From assembly GCF_020520425.1 (NCBI RefSeq), contig NC_079490.1:122098715-122162714 (forward strand): DNA of 64,000 nucleotides, read 5' to 3'. Made by a program: the position numbers and the translations under genes. Under the pieces are notes generated by a model, which saw only the letters and a list, made by a program, of their open reading frames with translations, ran no database searches and was not told the origin of the DNA. The stretch comes from Spinacia oleracea (Eukaryota > Streptophyta > Magnoliopsida > Caryophyllales > Amaranthaceae). Shown here piece after piece: positions 33,701 to 46,200 of the stretch; position 1 is the stretch's first letter; each line of letters begins with the position of its first letter.

Positions 33701-36189
33701 ACCCTTTAATCCAGTGAATGAACAATGGAGGGAAACCCAACTCCTGCAGAATCATGAAGAGGAAAGGCCATTCCACTGAGTCATAAGCCTTCCTCAGATT
33801 AACTTTAACCATACACCTAGGAGACATATGAGCTCTATTGTATCCTTTAATTAACTCAGTGGCCACAATAATGTTATCTGAAATACTTCTACGAGGAACA
33901 AAGCCAGCTTGATATTCATAAACAACCTCAGCAACTACTTTCTGTAGTCTAGCAATGAGAACTTTAGACACTATTTTGTATACAGTAGTGCAACAAGAAA
34001 TAGGTCTGAAGTGAGAAACAGAAGTGGGAGAAGGGATTTTAGGGACCAAAGTGACAGAAGTGCAATTAAACTTCCCCAACACCCCACCAGCATTAAAGAA
34101 ATCAAAAACAGCAGCATAGATATCCTTTTTCAGAATTGACCAAGTCTTCTAAAAAAGAAAGAATTGAAACCATCAATACCAGGTGCCTTAGAGGAATCAA
34201 TGCCAGCAATTGCCTAATCTATTTCTGTTGTAGTGATAGGCATACACAAGGAAGCTCGTGCCTTAGGAGAGAGCAGAACACCATTTCTGATAGTAGGCAA
34301 GTCAATGCTAGGGAGTGATACAGCAGCTGACCCCAAGAGTTTCCTGTAAAAAACTCCAATTTTTGCTTTGATAATTGCTGAATCAGTAATCATCATCATC
34401 CAGTAGCATATGTATCTTATTTAGACAATGTCTCTCCTTCATTGCAGCATAGAAGTAGTGGTGATTTGAGTCACCTACCTTTAGCCATTGCACTCTAGAT
34501 TTCTGCTTTAAAGCTTGCTCCTCAATTCCAAGCCATTTTTTAAGTTTGCAAACCAGATCAATCTCAGCAGCTAATAGATGAGAAGAACCACAAACTCTAA
34601 GCTGAGTTTGCACAGAATCCAATTCTCCTCTATAGTGTTCAATCTTCTCAGCAGCATGAGCAAACTCCTCCTTGTGTAGGGATTTTAATTTGTTTTTAAT
34701 CCTTACCAGTTTGCACCATATCTGCTCCATAAGGTGTCCCCTATCCTCCATGTTCCAACTATCAGTTACCAAACCAACAAAGGTAGTGTGGTCAGCCAAA
34801 TAGTTCATAAACCTAAAAGGTCTCCCCCCATGAAGCTCACTCTTTACACAGGGGATAATTTAAATTCATTTAATTCAACTGAAAATAAATTCAAGAGAAT
34901 GGATTCAATTATAAATTTATATGAGCTTTAAATTTTTAATTAAATTTGTATGTTTCCGGTTAGACTAGAAATACATTTTTATGTTTAAAAATTAGTAAAG
35001 CATATGAATTTATTGGTTTAAGTGGGAGCAATTTTAGTCATAAACTCTTGATTAGGTCTACAAATCCTTTAAGGTTAAACAACTTGATTAGAATTAATAA
35101 GGACTGAATAATTGGTAGATTATTGGTGCCCTTAATTAATTGCTGCAAATATTTATGTGATGCATACAATGTGTTTTCACTAACCAATTATGTGGGCCAT
35201 TCATGATAATGAATGGGTGAATGGTATATATTGTATATGTACTGTTTTGCAGGTTATGAAGTGACTAGTATGGCCCAAATAGGATAGAAAATATGGTCTG
35301 CGTACCATTAATTTGAATGTAATTGGTCTAAAGCACCAAATTTGTTTTTCAATTCAAATATGGTCTGCGTACCATCATATAGTTGTAATTAGTTTAATTA
35401 TAGCTTATCCTATTTGAAGAAAATGGCGCCTCCCACGGTGAAATTCAAGACAGAGTTTCCAATCCATTTTCAAGACGGACTTTGAAGTTGAAGCTTCAAG
35501 ATGAAGTCGGGCCATACCAGATCACATTTATCTTATGCATGATTTAAGTTATTTATTGCTTTTAAATATGTCTTAAATATGTCTTAAATATGCATGAGAT
35601 TGAAGCTTGATTATGTTGCATGATTAAGGATTTTAGTTCACTTAAAATCTAACCAACATAGTAAGAGCCTTAAGTTCCAAACTTAAAAATTGAGTTAAAA
35701 GGTGCCATGCCAAAATAACACTTACTTGGATATCCTTTACATCGATCTTAGTAATAGTTTTCCGCCATAGCGAGGTGTTACCTATCGATACTAAAGGGGT
35801 AAGGTACACAAATAATTGTGAGTACATGTTAGTTTTGGTGAAACTCAACGATATAAGTAAGGAGTCCTTTTATGTCGTGGAAAAATCGATAGGTTTACCT
35901 AATAAGTTCTTAGACGTACCTATCAACCAAGAGTAGTTTCTAGACTATTAGCAAAAGGCTTTTGCTTACCTAAAAGATTTTAGAATTGAGTCTAAATACA
36001 TATTGTGCTTAATTCTTCAATGGATTTTAGGATTTTGGAATCATTTTATTCACACCTGCCGGAACACATAACTTGAATAAAATGCTTAATGAACATTGAA
36101 TTATGCATGTATGCTAGAATTTAAGTTTATTAAGAGAAACTGTGAATGATTATTTATTTGTTTATTCTTTTTCAATTGTAATTTTAATT
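30728..36189 (+). other. leader of the Copia element, interrupted by a LINE
   Basis: This is AT-rich sequence without long frames, except for a GC-rich block at about 31490-31910 that looks unrelated to its surroundings, and the LINE at 32076-34855. Confidence 0.6.
32076..34855 (-). mobile_element. L1-type LINE, 5'-truncated, in the Copia leader
   Basis: In minus orientation, the 3' tail shows as a T-run at about 32076-32087, and the element ends abruptly at 34855. The flanks carry matching target copies, AATTTGAATTCAT left and AATTTAAATTCAT right (one mismatch), as expected of target-primed insertion. The main frame (32208-34082, minus) has the reverse transcriptase with FADDLLLF and KKDLRQGDPLSP, then the plant zinc-knuckle domain CPLCSTDLETVQHLFFQC. 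A second frame (34383-34808, minus) is the linker before the reverse transcriptase. The two are separated by breaks around 34090-34380. The endonuclease and ORF1 are lost through 5' truncation. It is not able to move on its own. Confidence 0.92.
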
Positions 36190-39100
36190 ATGGCAAACAA
36201 CAATTCATTCAACATTCGATCAATTCTCGAAAAGGAGAAGTTGAACGGGAAAAACTTCCTTGACTCGCAAAGGAACTTGCAAATAGTTCTTATGCAGGAA
36301 GAAAAAGAGTATGTCCTGGAAGAGGCGATGCCCGAAGCCGCAGGCGAAGGGGTCACTCAGGAAGCCCTCAATCGTTGGATTGATGCCAACAAGGATGTGA
36401 AATATCTAATGCTTGCAACCATGAGTGCAGATCTACAGAAAACGTTCATCAACTCAGATGCTTTCACGATCATCAGTGAGTTAAAGAACATGTTCCAAGA
36501 TCTGGCTCGGATCGAAAGATTCGAGATTCATAGGAAAATTCTTGAGACCAAGCTTAAGAAAGGCGAGCCCGTAAGTCCACATGTTCTCAAAATGATTGGA
36601 CTCATTGAGAATATGAGTCGGCTGGATCAGCAGTTCTCTCAGGAAATGGTTGTAGACACCATCCTCCATTCTCTTCATAACGGGTATGATCAGTTCAAGC
36701 TGAACTACAGTATGAATAGTCTGGACAAAACGCTCACTGAGCTTCACGGTATGCTGAAGACCGCTGAAAAGACGCTCAAAAGTGATAAGCAAGATGTGCT
36801 TATGGTGCGTGGGGGCAAGTTCAAGAAATCTGGAAAGAAGAGGAATGCTAAGAAAGGTGGCAACAAGGCCAGCCCAACTAAGCAAACCGACGCCAAGTCT
36901 GAAAAGAGGAAGGTCAGTCAACCCACTTCTGAATCCGAATGCTTCTATTGCAAGAAGAAAGGGCATTGGGAGAGAGATTGCTTGAAGCTAAAGGAAGATC
37001 AGAAGAACGGAACAGTCGTTCCATCTTCAGGTATTTTCGTTATAGACTGTATACTTGCTAATTCAACTTCTTGGGTATTGAATACAGGTTGTGGCTCACA
37101 CTTATGTTCCAATTCACAGGGACTAAGAAGAAGTAGAAAGTTAAGCAAGGGTGAAGTCGACCTACGAGTGGGAAATGGAGCACGGATTGCTGCATTAGCT
37201 GTAGGAACTTATTATTTGTCGTTGCCCTCTGGGCTAGTTTTGGAACTGGAAGAGTGTTTCCATGTTCCAAGTCTTACTAAAAACATCATTTCTGTTTCTT
37301 GCTTAGATGCTAAGGGATTTTCCTTTTTAATAAAAGACAATAGTTGTTCGTTTTATTTTAAAGAGATGTTTTATGGATCTCCTAGATTAGTCAATGGACT
37401 TTATTTATTAGATCACGACAAACAAGTTTATAACATAAATACCAAAAAGGCCAAAAAGGATGATTCAGATCTCACCTATCTGTGGCATTGTCGATTAGAC
37501 CATATTAACTTGAAACGCATAGAAAGACTTCAAAAGGAAGGAATTCTAGAACCATTTGACTTAGAGGACTATGGTAAGTGCGAATCATGTTTACTTGGCA
37601 AAATGACAAAGCAGTCTTTCTCTAAAGTTGGAGAAAGAGCAACTGAACTATTGGGTTTAATCCATACAGATGTATGTGGACCAATGAGTACAAATGCTAG
37701 GGGTGGTTTCAGCTACTTTATCACTTTCACTGATGACTTCAGTAGATATGGTTATGTCTACCTAATGAAGCATAAGTCTGAATCCTTTGACAAATTCAAG
37801 GAATTTCAGAGTGAAGTAGAGAATCAATTAGGCAAGAAGATTAAGACACTGCGGTCTGATAGAGGCGGTGAATATCTGAGCTATGAATTTGATGACCATC
37901 TGAAAGAATGTGGAATTCTATCAGAATTGACTCCTCCTGGAACACCACAATGGAACGGTGTGTCGGAACGGAGGAACAGAACCTTGCTAGACATGGTTAG
38001 ATCAATGATGGGTCAGGCCGAACTTCCAATACAATTTTGGGGACATGCACTAAATACAGCCGCACTCACTATAAATAGAGCTCCGTCTAAAGCTGTTGAA
38101 AAGACTCCATATGAGTTATGGTTTGGAAAGCCTCCAAAAGTGTCTTTTCTTAAGATTTGGGGATGTGAAGTATACGTCAAACGATTAATTTCAGACAAAC
38201 TTCATCCGAAATCTGAAACATGTATCCTTGTGGGCTATCCAAAGGAAACAAAGGGGTATTACTTCTACAATACATTTGAGAACAAGGTGTTTGTTGCTCG
38301 AGATGCTATCTTTTTGGAAAAGGATCACATTTCCAAAATGACAAGTGGGAGAAAAGTAGACCTCGAAGAAATTCGAGTCGAACAACAAACTCTAGGGAAT
38401 GCTCAAGATGACATTCAGGATGAAACTCAGAGATCTTTAAAAGTTTCTGGTGAGAATCATGGACAATCTAGAGATGTAACCCCGCGTAGATCGCAGAGAT
38501 ATAGATCTCAACCGGAAAGGTACTTAGGTATTTTGACGAACGAGAGCTATGATGTTCTATTACTTGAAAGTGATGAACATGCGACTTACAAACAAGCTAT
38601 GACGAGCCCTAGGTCCAAGCAATGGCAAGAAGCCATGCAATCTGAATTAGACTCCATGTCAGAAAACCAAGTATGGGATTTGGTCGATTTGCCAGATGGC
38701 TACCAAGCCATTGGAAGAAAATGGGTTTTCAAACTGAAAAAGGACAAGGATGGGAAACTTGAAGTTTTTAAAGCTAGATTGGTTGCAAAAGGTTACAGGC
38801 AAGTCCACGGTGTGGATTACGATGAAACCTTTTCACCAGTTGCAATGCTAAAGTCTATTCGGATAATGTTAGCAATCACTGCATATTACGATTACGAAAT
38901 ATGGCAGATGGATGTCAAAACCGCTTTCTTAAACGGCGTTTTAACAGAAACTGTGTTTAAGACACAGCCTGAGGGTTTTGAGGATCAAAAGAATGCTAAA
39001 AAGGTATGCAAGCTAAAGAAATCAATCTACGGATTGAAGCAGGCATCCAGGAGCTTGAATATACGTTTTGATGAAGCAGTCAGTGACTTTGGTTTCATCA

Positions 39101-40155
39101 AGAACGCAGACGAATCTTGTGTATACAAGAAGGTCAGTGGGAGCAAAATTGCTTTTCTAGTATTGTATGTAGACGACATATTACTTATCGAAAATGACAT
39201 TCCTATGTTGAACTCTGTCAAGATTTGGCTTGGGAAATGTTTTTCGATGAAGGATCTAGGAGAAGCACAGTACATATTGGGCATCAAGATTTACAGAGAT
39301 AGATCTAAAAGGATGATTGGACTTAGTCAAAGCACTTATATCAATAAGGTGCTTGATAGGTTCAAGATGGAAGACTCCAAGCGAGGCTACCTACCCATGT
39401 CTCATGGAATGACTCTAAGCAAGACTCAGTGCCCAAAAACACTTGATGAGCATAGAAGAATGAATGGGATTCCATATGCATCATTGATTGGTTCAATAAT
39501 GTATGCTATGATATGTACACGCCCGGATTTTGCGTACGCACTCAGTGCTACGAGAAGATACCAGTCAGACCCAGGAGAGGCACATTGGACTGCTGCCAAG
39601 AATATTCTGAAGTACCTGAAAAGGCACAAAGATGACTTCCTGGTCTATGGTGGAGATGATGAATTAATTGTTAAAGGCTATACGGACGCAAGTTTCCAAA
39701 CCGACAAAGATGATTTCAGATCACAGTCTGGGTTTGTCTTCTGCCTCAACGGAGGAGCAGTAAGTTGGAAAAGTGCTAAGCAAAGCATTATTGCGGATTC
39801 TACAACTGAAGCGGAGTACATTGCTGCACATGAAGCAGCAAAGAAAGCTATATGGCTAAGGAAGTTCATAGGCGAACTTGGTGTAGTCCCCTCCATTAAA
39901 GGACCAATAGCCCTGTATTGTGATAATAACGGAGCTATTGCACAGGCAAAGGAGCCTAGACACCACCAAAGAGTCAAGCATGTACTTCGTAGATTTCACC
40001 TTCTACGAGAGTTCGTTGAAAGAAAAGAAGTCGAGATAAGCAAGATTGGAACTGATGACAACATATCAGATCCATTGACTAAACCTCTTCCGCAGGCGAA
40101 GCACAACTCGCACACTGCAGCTATGGGAATCAAGCATATTGGAGAATGGCTTTGA
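36190..40155 (+). CDS. Copia gag-pol polyprotein frame, looks whole
   Basis: This is one continuous frame of about 1320 residues, starting MANNNSFNIRSILEKEKLNG. In order it shows the gag domain with the zinc knuckle CFYCKKKGHWERDC, the protease region (VLNTGCGSHLCSN), the integrase with its zinc-binding N terminus and core (HTDVCGPM, TPQWNGVSERRN), the reverse transcriptase (YVDDILL) and RNase H (SKQS, DNNGAIAQAK). This order, with integrase before reverse transcriptase, defines Copia. The in-frame extension upstream to 36142 is probably not translated. Confidence 0.93.
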   Translation: MANNNSFNIRSILEKEKLNGKNFLDSQRNLQIVLMQEEKEYVLEEAMPEAAGEGVTQEALNRWIDANKDVKYLMLATMSADLQKTFINSDAFTIISELKNMFQDLARIERFEIHRKILETKLKKGEPVSPHVLKMIGLIENMSRLDQQFSQEMVVDTILHSLHNGYDQFKLNYSMNSLDKTLTELHGMLKTAEKTLKSDKQDVLMVRGGKFKKSGKKRNAKKGGNKASPTKQTDAKSEKRKVSQPTSESECFYCKKKGHWERDCLKLKEDQKNGTVVPSSGIFVIDCILANSTSWVLNTGCGSHLCSNSQGLRRSRKLSKGEVDLRVGNGARIAALAVGTYYLSLPSGLVLELEECFHVPSLTKNIISVSCLDAKGFSFLIKDNSCSFYFKEMFYGSPRLVNGLYLLDHDKQVYNINTKKAKKDDSDLTYLWHCRLDHINLKRIERLQKEGILEPFDLEDYGKCESCLLGKMTKQSFSKVGERATELLGLIHTDVCGPMSTNARGGFSYFITFTDDFSRYGYVYLMKHKSESFDKFKEFQSEVENQLGKKIKTLRSDRGGEYLSYEFDDHLKECGILSELTPPGTPQWNGVSERRNRTLLDMVRSMMGQAELPIQFWGHALNTAALTINRAPSKAVEKTPYELWFGKPPKVSFLKIWGCEVYVKRLISDKLHPKSETCILVGYPKETKGYYFYNTFENKVFVARDAIFLEKDHISKMTSGRKVDLEEIRVEQQTLGNAQDDIQDETQRSLKVSGENHGQSRDVTPRRSQRYRSQPERYLGILTNESYDVLLLESDEHATYKQAMTSPRSKQWQEAMQSELDSMSENQVWDLVDLPDGYQAIGRKWVFKLKKDKDGKLEVFKARLVAKGYRQVHGVDYDETFSPVAMLKSIRIMLAITAYYDYEIWQMDVKTAFLNGVLTETVFKTQPEGFEDQKNAKKVCKLKKSIYGLKQASRSLNIRFDEAVSDFGFIKNADESCVYKKVSGSKIAFLVLYVDDILLIENDIPMLNSVKIWLGKCFSMKDLGEAQYILGIKIYRDRSKRMIGLSQSTYINKVLDRFKMEDSKRGYLPMSHGMTLSKTQCPKTLDEHRRMNGIPYASLIGSIMYAMICTRPDFAYALSATRRYQSDPGEAHWTAAKNILKYLKRHKDDFLVYGGDDELIVKGYTDASFQTDKDDFRSQSGFVFCLNGGAVSWKSAKQSIIADSTTEAEYIAAHEAAKKAIWLRKFIGELGVVPSIKGPIALYCDNNGAIAQAKEPRHHQRVKHVLRRFHLLREFVERKEVEISKIGTDDNISDPLTKPLPQAKHNSHTAAMGIKHIGEWL

Positions 40156-41018
40156 TGTCCTTGTTTAATGTTTTAAAGTTTTAGAGTTTAATACTTTGTA
40201 AAACATTATTGGTTAATCATTCACAATAAATGAATAGAATTCATTTTCCATTTAATTTGTGGTTTATTAAATGATGAGTCCCTTCAATTTGACGAAATAT
40301 TCAAGATACACTGTCAGGACCAGTCCTGTGACTAAGAAATGTCTATCAAGTGAACTTGAATGTCAAAAGTTGAAAATGGTCCCTGGTCGGAGTTTTCTAT
40401 AAAGATGGACGCATAGAAAACGTTAGACGACTAGAATGCAAGATGACTAGTAGTTTTGTTTCTTGAACTATGTGGACATGGCAATGTCGTAATCATTTGC
40501 ATAGATACTTACTTTGGGAAGACTAGTATCGGACAGACCTATGAAACTTTACTGTAAGAGATGGAAATCTATCATAAGTAAATTTCATTTAAATTATTAG
40601 ACACTAAATCCTCAATACCGGAGTGATTTGAGATTACTTGTTTGAGAACTGGTTACTTTGACGTTGACCAACCGTCGCACCGTAAAAGGAGGCTATAAAG
40701 GCAACGCTCAGGTAATCACCTATCAAACGAAGTCTAATCTCAAGATCGCAAGATTGGGATTGTCCTCCCATAAATCGGGATGAGATGCTTAAAAGTTGTA
40801 CAAGGCCACTCGGAGAGCTAGAAACTGTAAAATGCATGGCCGTGCTCGGATGAATCATAGGCTATGATTATCTGTTTATTTGATCAGTTGAACTGTGAAA
40901 CCGAGAAACACCTCTGGACATAATAAGGATGACAACTCTTACCTTATGTTCAAGAGCAAGCATCGAGCGACAAAGGAATTAGGAAATGCACACTTGTCCC
41001 TAAGGACAAGTGGGAGAC

Positions 41019-42401
41019 CGAAGGAAATAATGCCCTTGGTCCAAGTATGCATATAATGTTAAGTCTAGTAAATGCGGTTCAGTATTAATTAACAAGTTAA
41101 TAATTCAGTGAGATTAAGTGAGCTTAATGCCTAGCTAGAGGCCGCTTCAGTTCAAGTGGAATTAATGATATTAATCCACAGCTTACTCTTGACTGAACCC
41201 GTAGGGTCACACAAATAGTACGTAAACGGATCAAGTATTTAATGGAATTAAATACTCCATCTATGGATATTCGGAATCGACGGATCTTGGTTTCAGTGGG
41301 AGCTGAGATCGTCAAAGGCAAGAAATGAATACTCCGGAAACGATGATATTGCCGGAAACGGAAAGATGGATCGTATCGGAAATATAAATATTATCCGAGT
41401 CATAGATGTTGCCGGAAACGGAAACATGGTACGTATCGGAAAATATTATTGGAAATGGAAATATTGCCGGAATCGGAAATATTACCGGAAACGGAAATAT
41501 TGTCAGAATCGGAAATATTATCGAAATCGGAAAATAATTTATTAAATATTTGTTCGAAACGAAAATTTATTCCGGAATCGGAAATATTAAATATTGTAAG
41601 TATCGGAAATAAATTCCGGAATCGGGAATTTAATCGGAAGCGTATCGTACGAATTAGCATCGGACGAGGCCTGCCAGACGAAGGCCCAGCACGAAGTCGG
41701 GCCATCGCCCAGCAAGCCACACGCACCACACGCAACAGCCGAGCCACGCCAGGCCCAGCGCAAAGGCCAGGCCCAGCTGCGGCCTCGGCACGCGGGGATG
41801 CGGCATGGGCTTCGTCGAGAAGGGCTGGTGTTGTGCGTGGGCCGCAAGGCCTGCATACGCTGCTAGCGTATCACTCGAAGTGTGTTACTCGAATCCTAAG
41901 GCTACCGAGATTCGTCATATGATTTAATCCTAATCCTAATAAAGATAGAATTTGTTTAATAGAGTTTTGATAAGATTCGAATTAAATAAATTAGTATCCT
42001 AATAGGATTCCAAGTCCTTTTCCATAACTCTATAAATAGGTGCCTAGGGTCACATATTTACATCGAGGATTTCAAGTATTCAAACAATAAAAAGCTAAGA
42101 TTTTAAGTAGAAAAATCAGCCATATTCTTGCCCTATTTAGTCGAAATTTGTAGTACCTTAAGGGCGATTTTAGTTGGTCAATCTTAAGGCGGATCCGAAC
42201 GTGCTGTGGACTATCTACGGAGGGACGACACTTGGAGTCCTAAAGACTTGTTCTTGTTCGGTTCGGGCACAGTTAGGGAGGGCACGCTACAAAGTGTATG
42301 CATCTGAATTATGCTAAATGATTATGTGTAAATAATATGTTTCCTGGCTTTATGGTTTTTCCGCATGATTTATGTTTATTCATATGTATCATAACCTAAC
42401 A
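41019..42401 (+). repeat. 3' LTR of the Copia element
   Basis: It matches 29332-30727 with small length differences in the minisatellite-like part. Confidence 0.93.
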
Positions 42402-42406
42402 ATACT

Positions 42407-42830
42407 TTACTCATATTCATGATCTTAAATGTTGATCATAATCTTATTTATATGCTACAACTAACAATGCAATTATATGATTTATTTTTCGTGATAATAT
42501 CGCACACAAGACATTGATTGCAGGTATAATGTTGATGACGTTCGGCGACACTGTTGATTACGTCTGACGACACTGTCGATGACGTCCGACGACATTGTCA
42601 ATGATAATCGACGACATTGTCAATGATGATCGACGACACTGTCAACGATGACAACACCAGCTTGGAATACATCAAAAACTTGTCAAGATCAACAAAAGAT
42701 GTCCAAATGGGGCATACAGCTAGGATGTTACGACATCAGGGCTAGGACTTGTGTTAAATTCGCCACAAGGGGACATGATAGTACAATCTATCTGTTGCGA
42801 GTTTAAAGCTACCAACAACAAAGCGGGGTA
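42407..42830 (+). repeat. outer Tat remnant with short tandem units
   Basis: GACGACACTGTCGATGACGT-type units recur about five times at 42530-42655. They are followed by a remnant of the RNase H region that continues on the far side of the inner Tat element at 52909. Confidence 0.75.
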
Positions 42831-43222
42831 TGTTAGGGGGGAAAATACCCTCTTGGTGACGTAGGCAAACGTGGCAAGTATTGCGTACGTGGCTGCCAGC
42901 AAGGCACATGGTGGCACCTTTCGAACTTACTCTCAACTGCTGGGATCAAAACAGCCGTTGCAAAACCTCGATGAAGCCGGCCTTCATTACGCATTTATTG
43001 TCTAATTATGTGCAATTAAGCACAAATGTTACACTTTTATTGTAAATGCCTATAAAATGGCTTAGTCTTGTCTATTTTTACATACACGATTTCTAAGCAA
43101 TAAACCTACGATAATTCCATGCTATTACAACTGACTCTCACCATTTTCAATTATCTAGCTCGATCGATTGTTAGCACCATCATCAAGGCAAGCTCGTCTC
43201 TAAGTCGAATTTGCCCAAAACA
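42831..43222 (+). repeat. 5' LTR of the inner Tat element
   Basis: It matches 52517-52908 over its full length, with fewer than a dozen differences by eye. Confidence 0.95.
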
Positions 43223-46200
43223 ATTTGGCGCCCACCGTGGGGCTGACAATAAAAAAACAGCTTGATAATACCATTCCAATCACCATGGCCGGAAATACTA
43301 GCTCATCCGACGACATTACTCGTCGCTTCGAAGCCATGGAGCAGCGCATCAACATCCTCCAAAAGGAAAATGAAGCATTACACTCTCAAGTCAGGTCCAC
43401 CGCCTCCATCGCCACCAGATCCAGGTTCCAGTACCGGCGAGACACCTCCGGGCTAAACCGCCGCTTGGATCTTGACGCCGCTCCAGACCATCCCCTCCAT
43501 GTACCTTTTGGCGAGCCTGGGGGCCCTGTCCTCGAACAGATCCGCAAGTTCGATCCGCTGCCGAATCCGCCCCGCTCTAACCCGAGTTGGCTTCCACCAC
43601 CTCCAATTCGACCATCCTCTGCAGGTACATCGGCGACAGTCGTCGCCACGACAGCTGTCCGGGTCGCCCCACCTCAGGCCGGCAAGACGACATCCACCAT
43701 GGTGTTGGCTCCCGCCTCTGTTCCGGCGTCTCGCCCGTTGCTACCTCCAATGGTAACCATGTCGATGCCTCTGCCCGTTACACTTCCGGTACAAGGATCA
43801 GCGCCAATGACTCAAATGCAATGGGACCAACTCTTCTCTCAGCAAGTCGTCCAACCTGTTGTCAACCTAGTCACTTCGGCGCCAGGAGCACCCCCACAGT
43901 TGATGGCGGTTCCTGTAGCCATCCAGGCGCCGCAAGTAGCGTTTCCAAATTCCCTAATGAGCCCTAACTCTTCTCGAAACTATTCTCCATACACTCCTCT
44001 TAACAGGTTAGTCGTTCCGGTTAGTCACGGTTTTGTAACTCCTTTCCCTTATGTTGCAGGTACCCACGCTACTCAAGGAACGCCCCCTTACATGCAACAG
44101 GTGGTACCGCAGTTCACTCCTCATCAACCTCATGGTGTATATCCACAAAATACCTATTATCAACATCTCCAAGCCAGCCTTCCCGAAACATTCAGCCCCC
44201 TCGTCCCGGTGCTCAACAGCATCTGTGAGAACACCAATCATCAACTCCAACAAATCATGACTATGATAAACAAAATCCCTGGTGTACCAACACCAATCAA
44301 AGAAGCTAGCCTAGACAGTTATGCCGACTCCCCATATGCCGACCCCATTGATGCAATCGACATCCCGAAGCGATTCAGCCCACCCAACATGCCCATGTAT
44401 GATGGGACGACCGATCCAAGAGAACATATCTTGACCTACAAACAACGGATGATGACCATTCCGGTCCCCAAACACATGAGAGAAGCCAGCCTTTGCAAGG
44501 GGTTCGGTTCGACACTGGTTGGGTCCGCCTTGAAGTGGTTGACCAGCCTGCCAAATGGATGCATCACCTCTTTTGCTCACCTCGACAACATGTTCAATCA
44601 ACAGTTCGCTAGCAGCAGGTGTCTAGAGAAGCAGACAAGCGACTTATACCGAGTGATCCAACACCCTGACGAACCCCTGAAGGATTACATAGCCCGGTTC
44701 ATCATGGAGAAGGTGATTGTTCCCGAATGTGATGTCCCGACAGCTATCGAATAGTTCAGGCAAGGATTGTATGGTGAAACCGACCTCTGGAGGGATCTAA
44801 CCAAATACCCCTGCAAGACGTTCGAAGATGCTCAAGCCAAAGCAATGGCCCAAGTAAGGTTGGAAGAAACTCTCCATTCCCGGAAAGGGGGTAATGACTA
44901 TTCAAAGACGGAAAGACGATTGCCCTATCCCAAGAGGAGCAACGATCGCCCTGCTCCTTATTCCCGACCTCAACACGTAGCAGTGGTGGAAGATGACGAC
45001 GACTCCGACTGGAAGAACAACCCGGATCTGCCTCCGAAAATTAACGAATATTCTTTCTGTGTTGATACTGTAGGTCTGATGAACCACCTCTCGAAGATGG
45101 GAAAAGCGGTGCAGTGGCCACCGAAGTCCAGCAAACCCGAGTCGAAGAAGGATCCCTCAAAATGGTGTGATTTCCATGCCGACATCGGTCACACCACCAA
45201 CGACTGCGTTGCGTTGAGGAGAGAAGTAGCCTATCTGTTGAAAAATGGGTTACCTCAAGGACGTCATGTCAGACAAAGCTCGTGGTGTTGTCAACAAAGA
45301 TAACTCTAACTCTCCATCTCGACCTCCTCCACCTCCCCCTCATACTAAAACTATGAATTTTATTGCTGGAGGTTCTCACATTTGTGGTTTAACTTATTCT
45401 GCAGCGAAGAGACACGCCCGAGAAAATGAGATAGATAGACCGGTCCGAGCCGTAGCCGCAAAATATCTAACCCCTATATCTTTTGATGAATCTGATGCAG
45501 GGGACATCTCGGATAAGCATCGTGACGGCTTGGTAATATCCATTCCTGTTGGGAACTGCATGATCAAGCGAGTCCTTATCGACAACGGTAGCTCAACTAA
45601 CGTGATGATGCTCGACGCCCTCAAAGAGATGGGTGTCGTCAAAAGGTCCACCGTGCTGATAGGGTTCAGTGGTGAAGCAAAAACCACCTTCGGAGAAGTT
45701 ACCCTACCTGTTTACGCACAAGGAATCAACCAACAGGTAAAGTTTTGTGTTATTGATTGTCCTTCATCTTACAACATTATCTTGGGCAGACCATGGATCC
45801 ACGACATGAAGGCCATCCCTTCGACATATCACCAAACCATCAAGTTCCCAACTCGATGGGGGGTTCAGGAAATCAAGGGAGATCAGCAAGAGTCCAAAGA
45901 ATGTTATAAGGCGGCCCTAAAACCCTCAGCCACCAACAAATCCTCATTATAGCAATTACAGTCTAGTTCTGGACCAGCAAGCTACAAAGAGCCCAAGTCT
46001 GAAAAACTCGATGAGGTCTTCTTAGATCCCACAAAGCCGGAACAGGTTGTTTTTATTGGATGTGACATACCCGACGACATCAGGTCGGAACTTGTCAAGT
46101 TTCTCAAAGCCAATGCAGATTGCTTCGCGTGGTCCCATGAAGATATGCCAGGCATCAGCCCAGACGTCATCACTCACAAACTCAGTGTTGACCCCCGTCA

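Larger units (their letters stand above)
29332..42401 (+). mobile_element. Ty1/Copia LTR retrotransposon inserted in the outer Tat element
   Basis: LTRs of about 1.39 kb (29332-30727 and 41019-42401) end CCTAACA and are flanked by an exact 5-bp duplication ATACT (29327-29331 and 42402-42406). A methionine-tRNA-like primer site follows the 5' LTR (TGCTATCACGAGCC). The single gag-pol frame at 36190-40155 looks whole. A purine-rich stretch (GACAAGTGGGAGACC) precedes the 3' LTR. The long leader contains a LINE insertion. LTR similarity is high by eye (a few percent difference), so it is younger than its host element. Confidence 0.94.

Noticed and set aside
42754-42936. Cys- and His-containing frames across the Tat LTR
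   Set aside because: The same frame recurs in the other LTR at 52413-52622. LTR sequence is non-coding.
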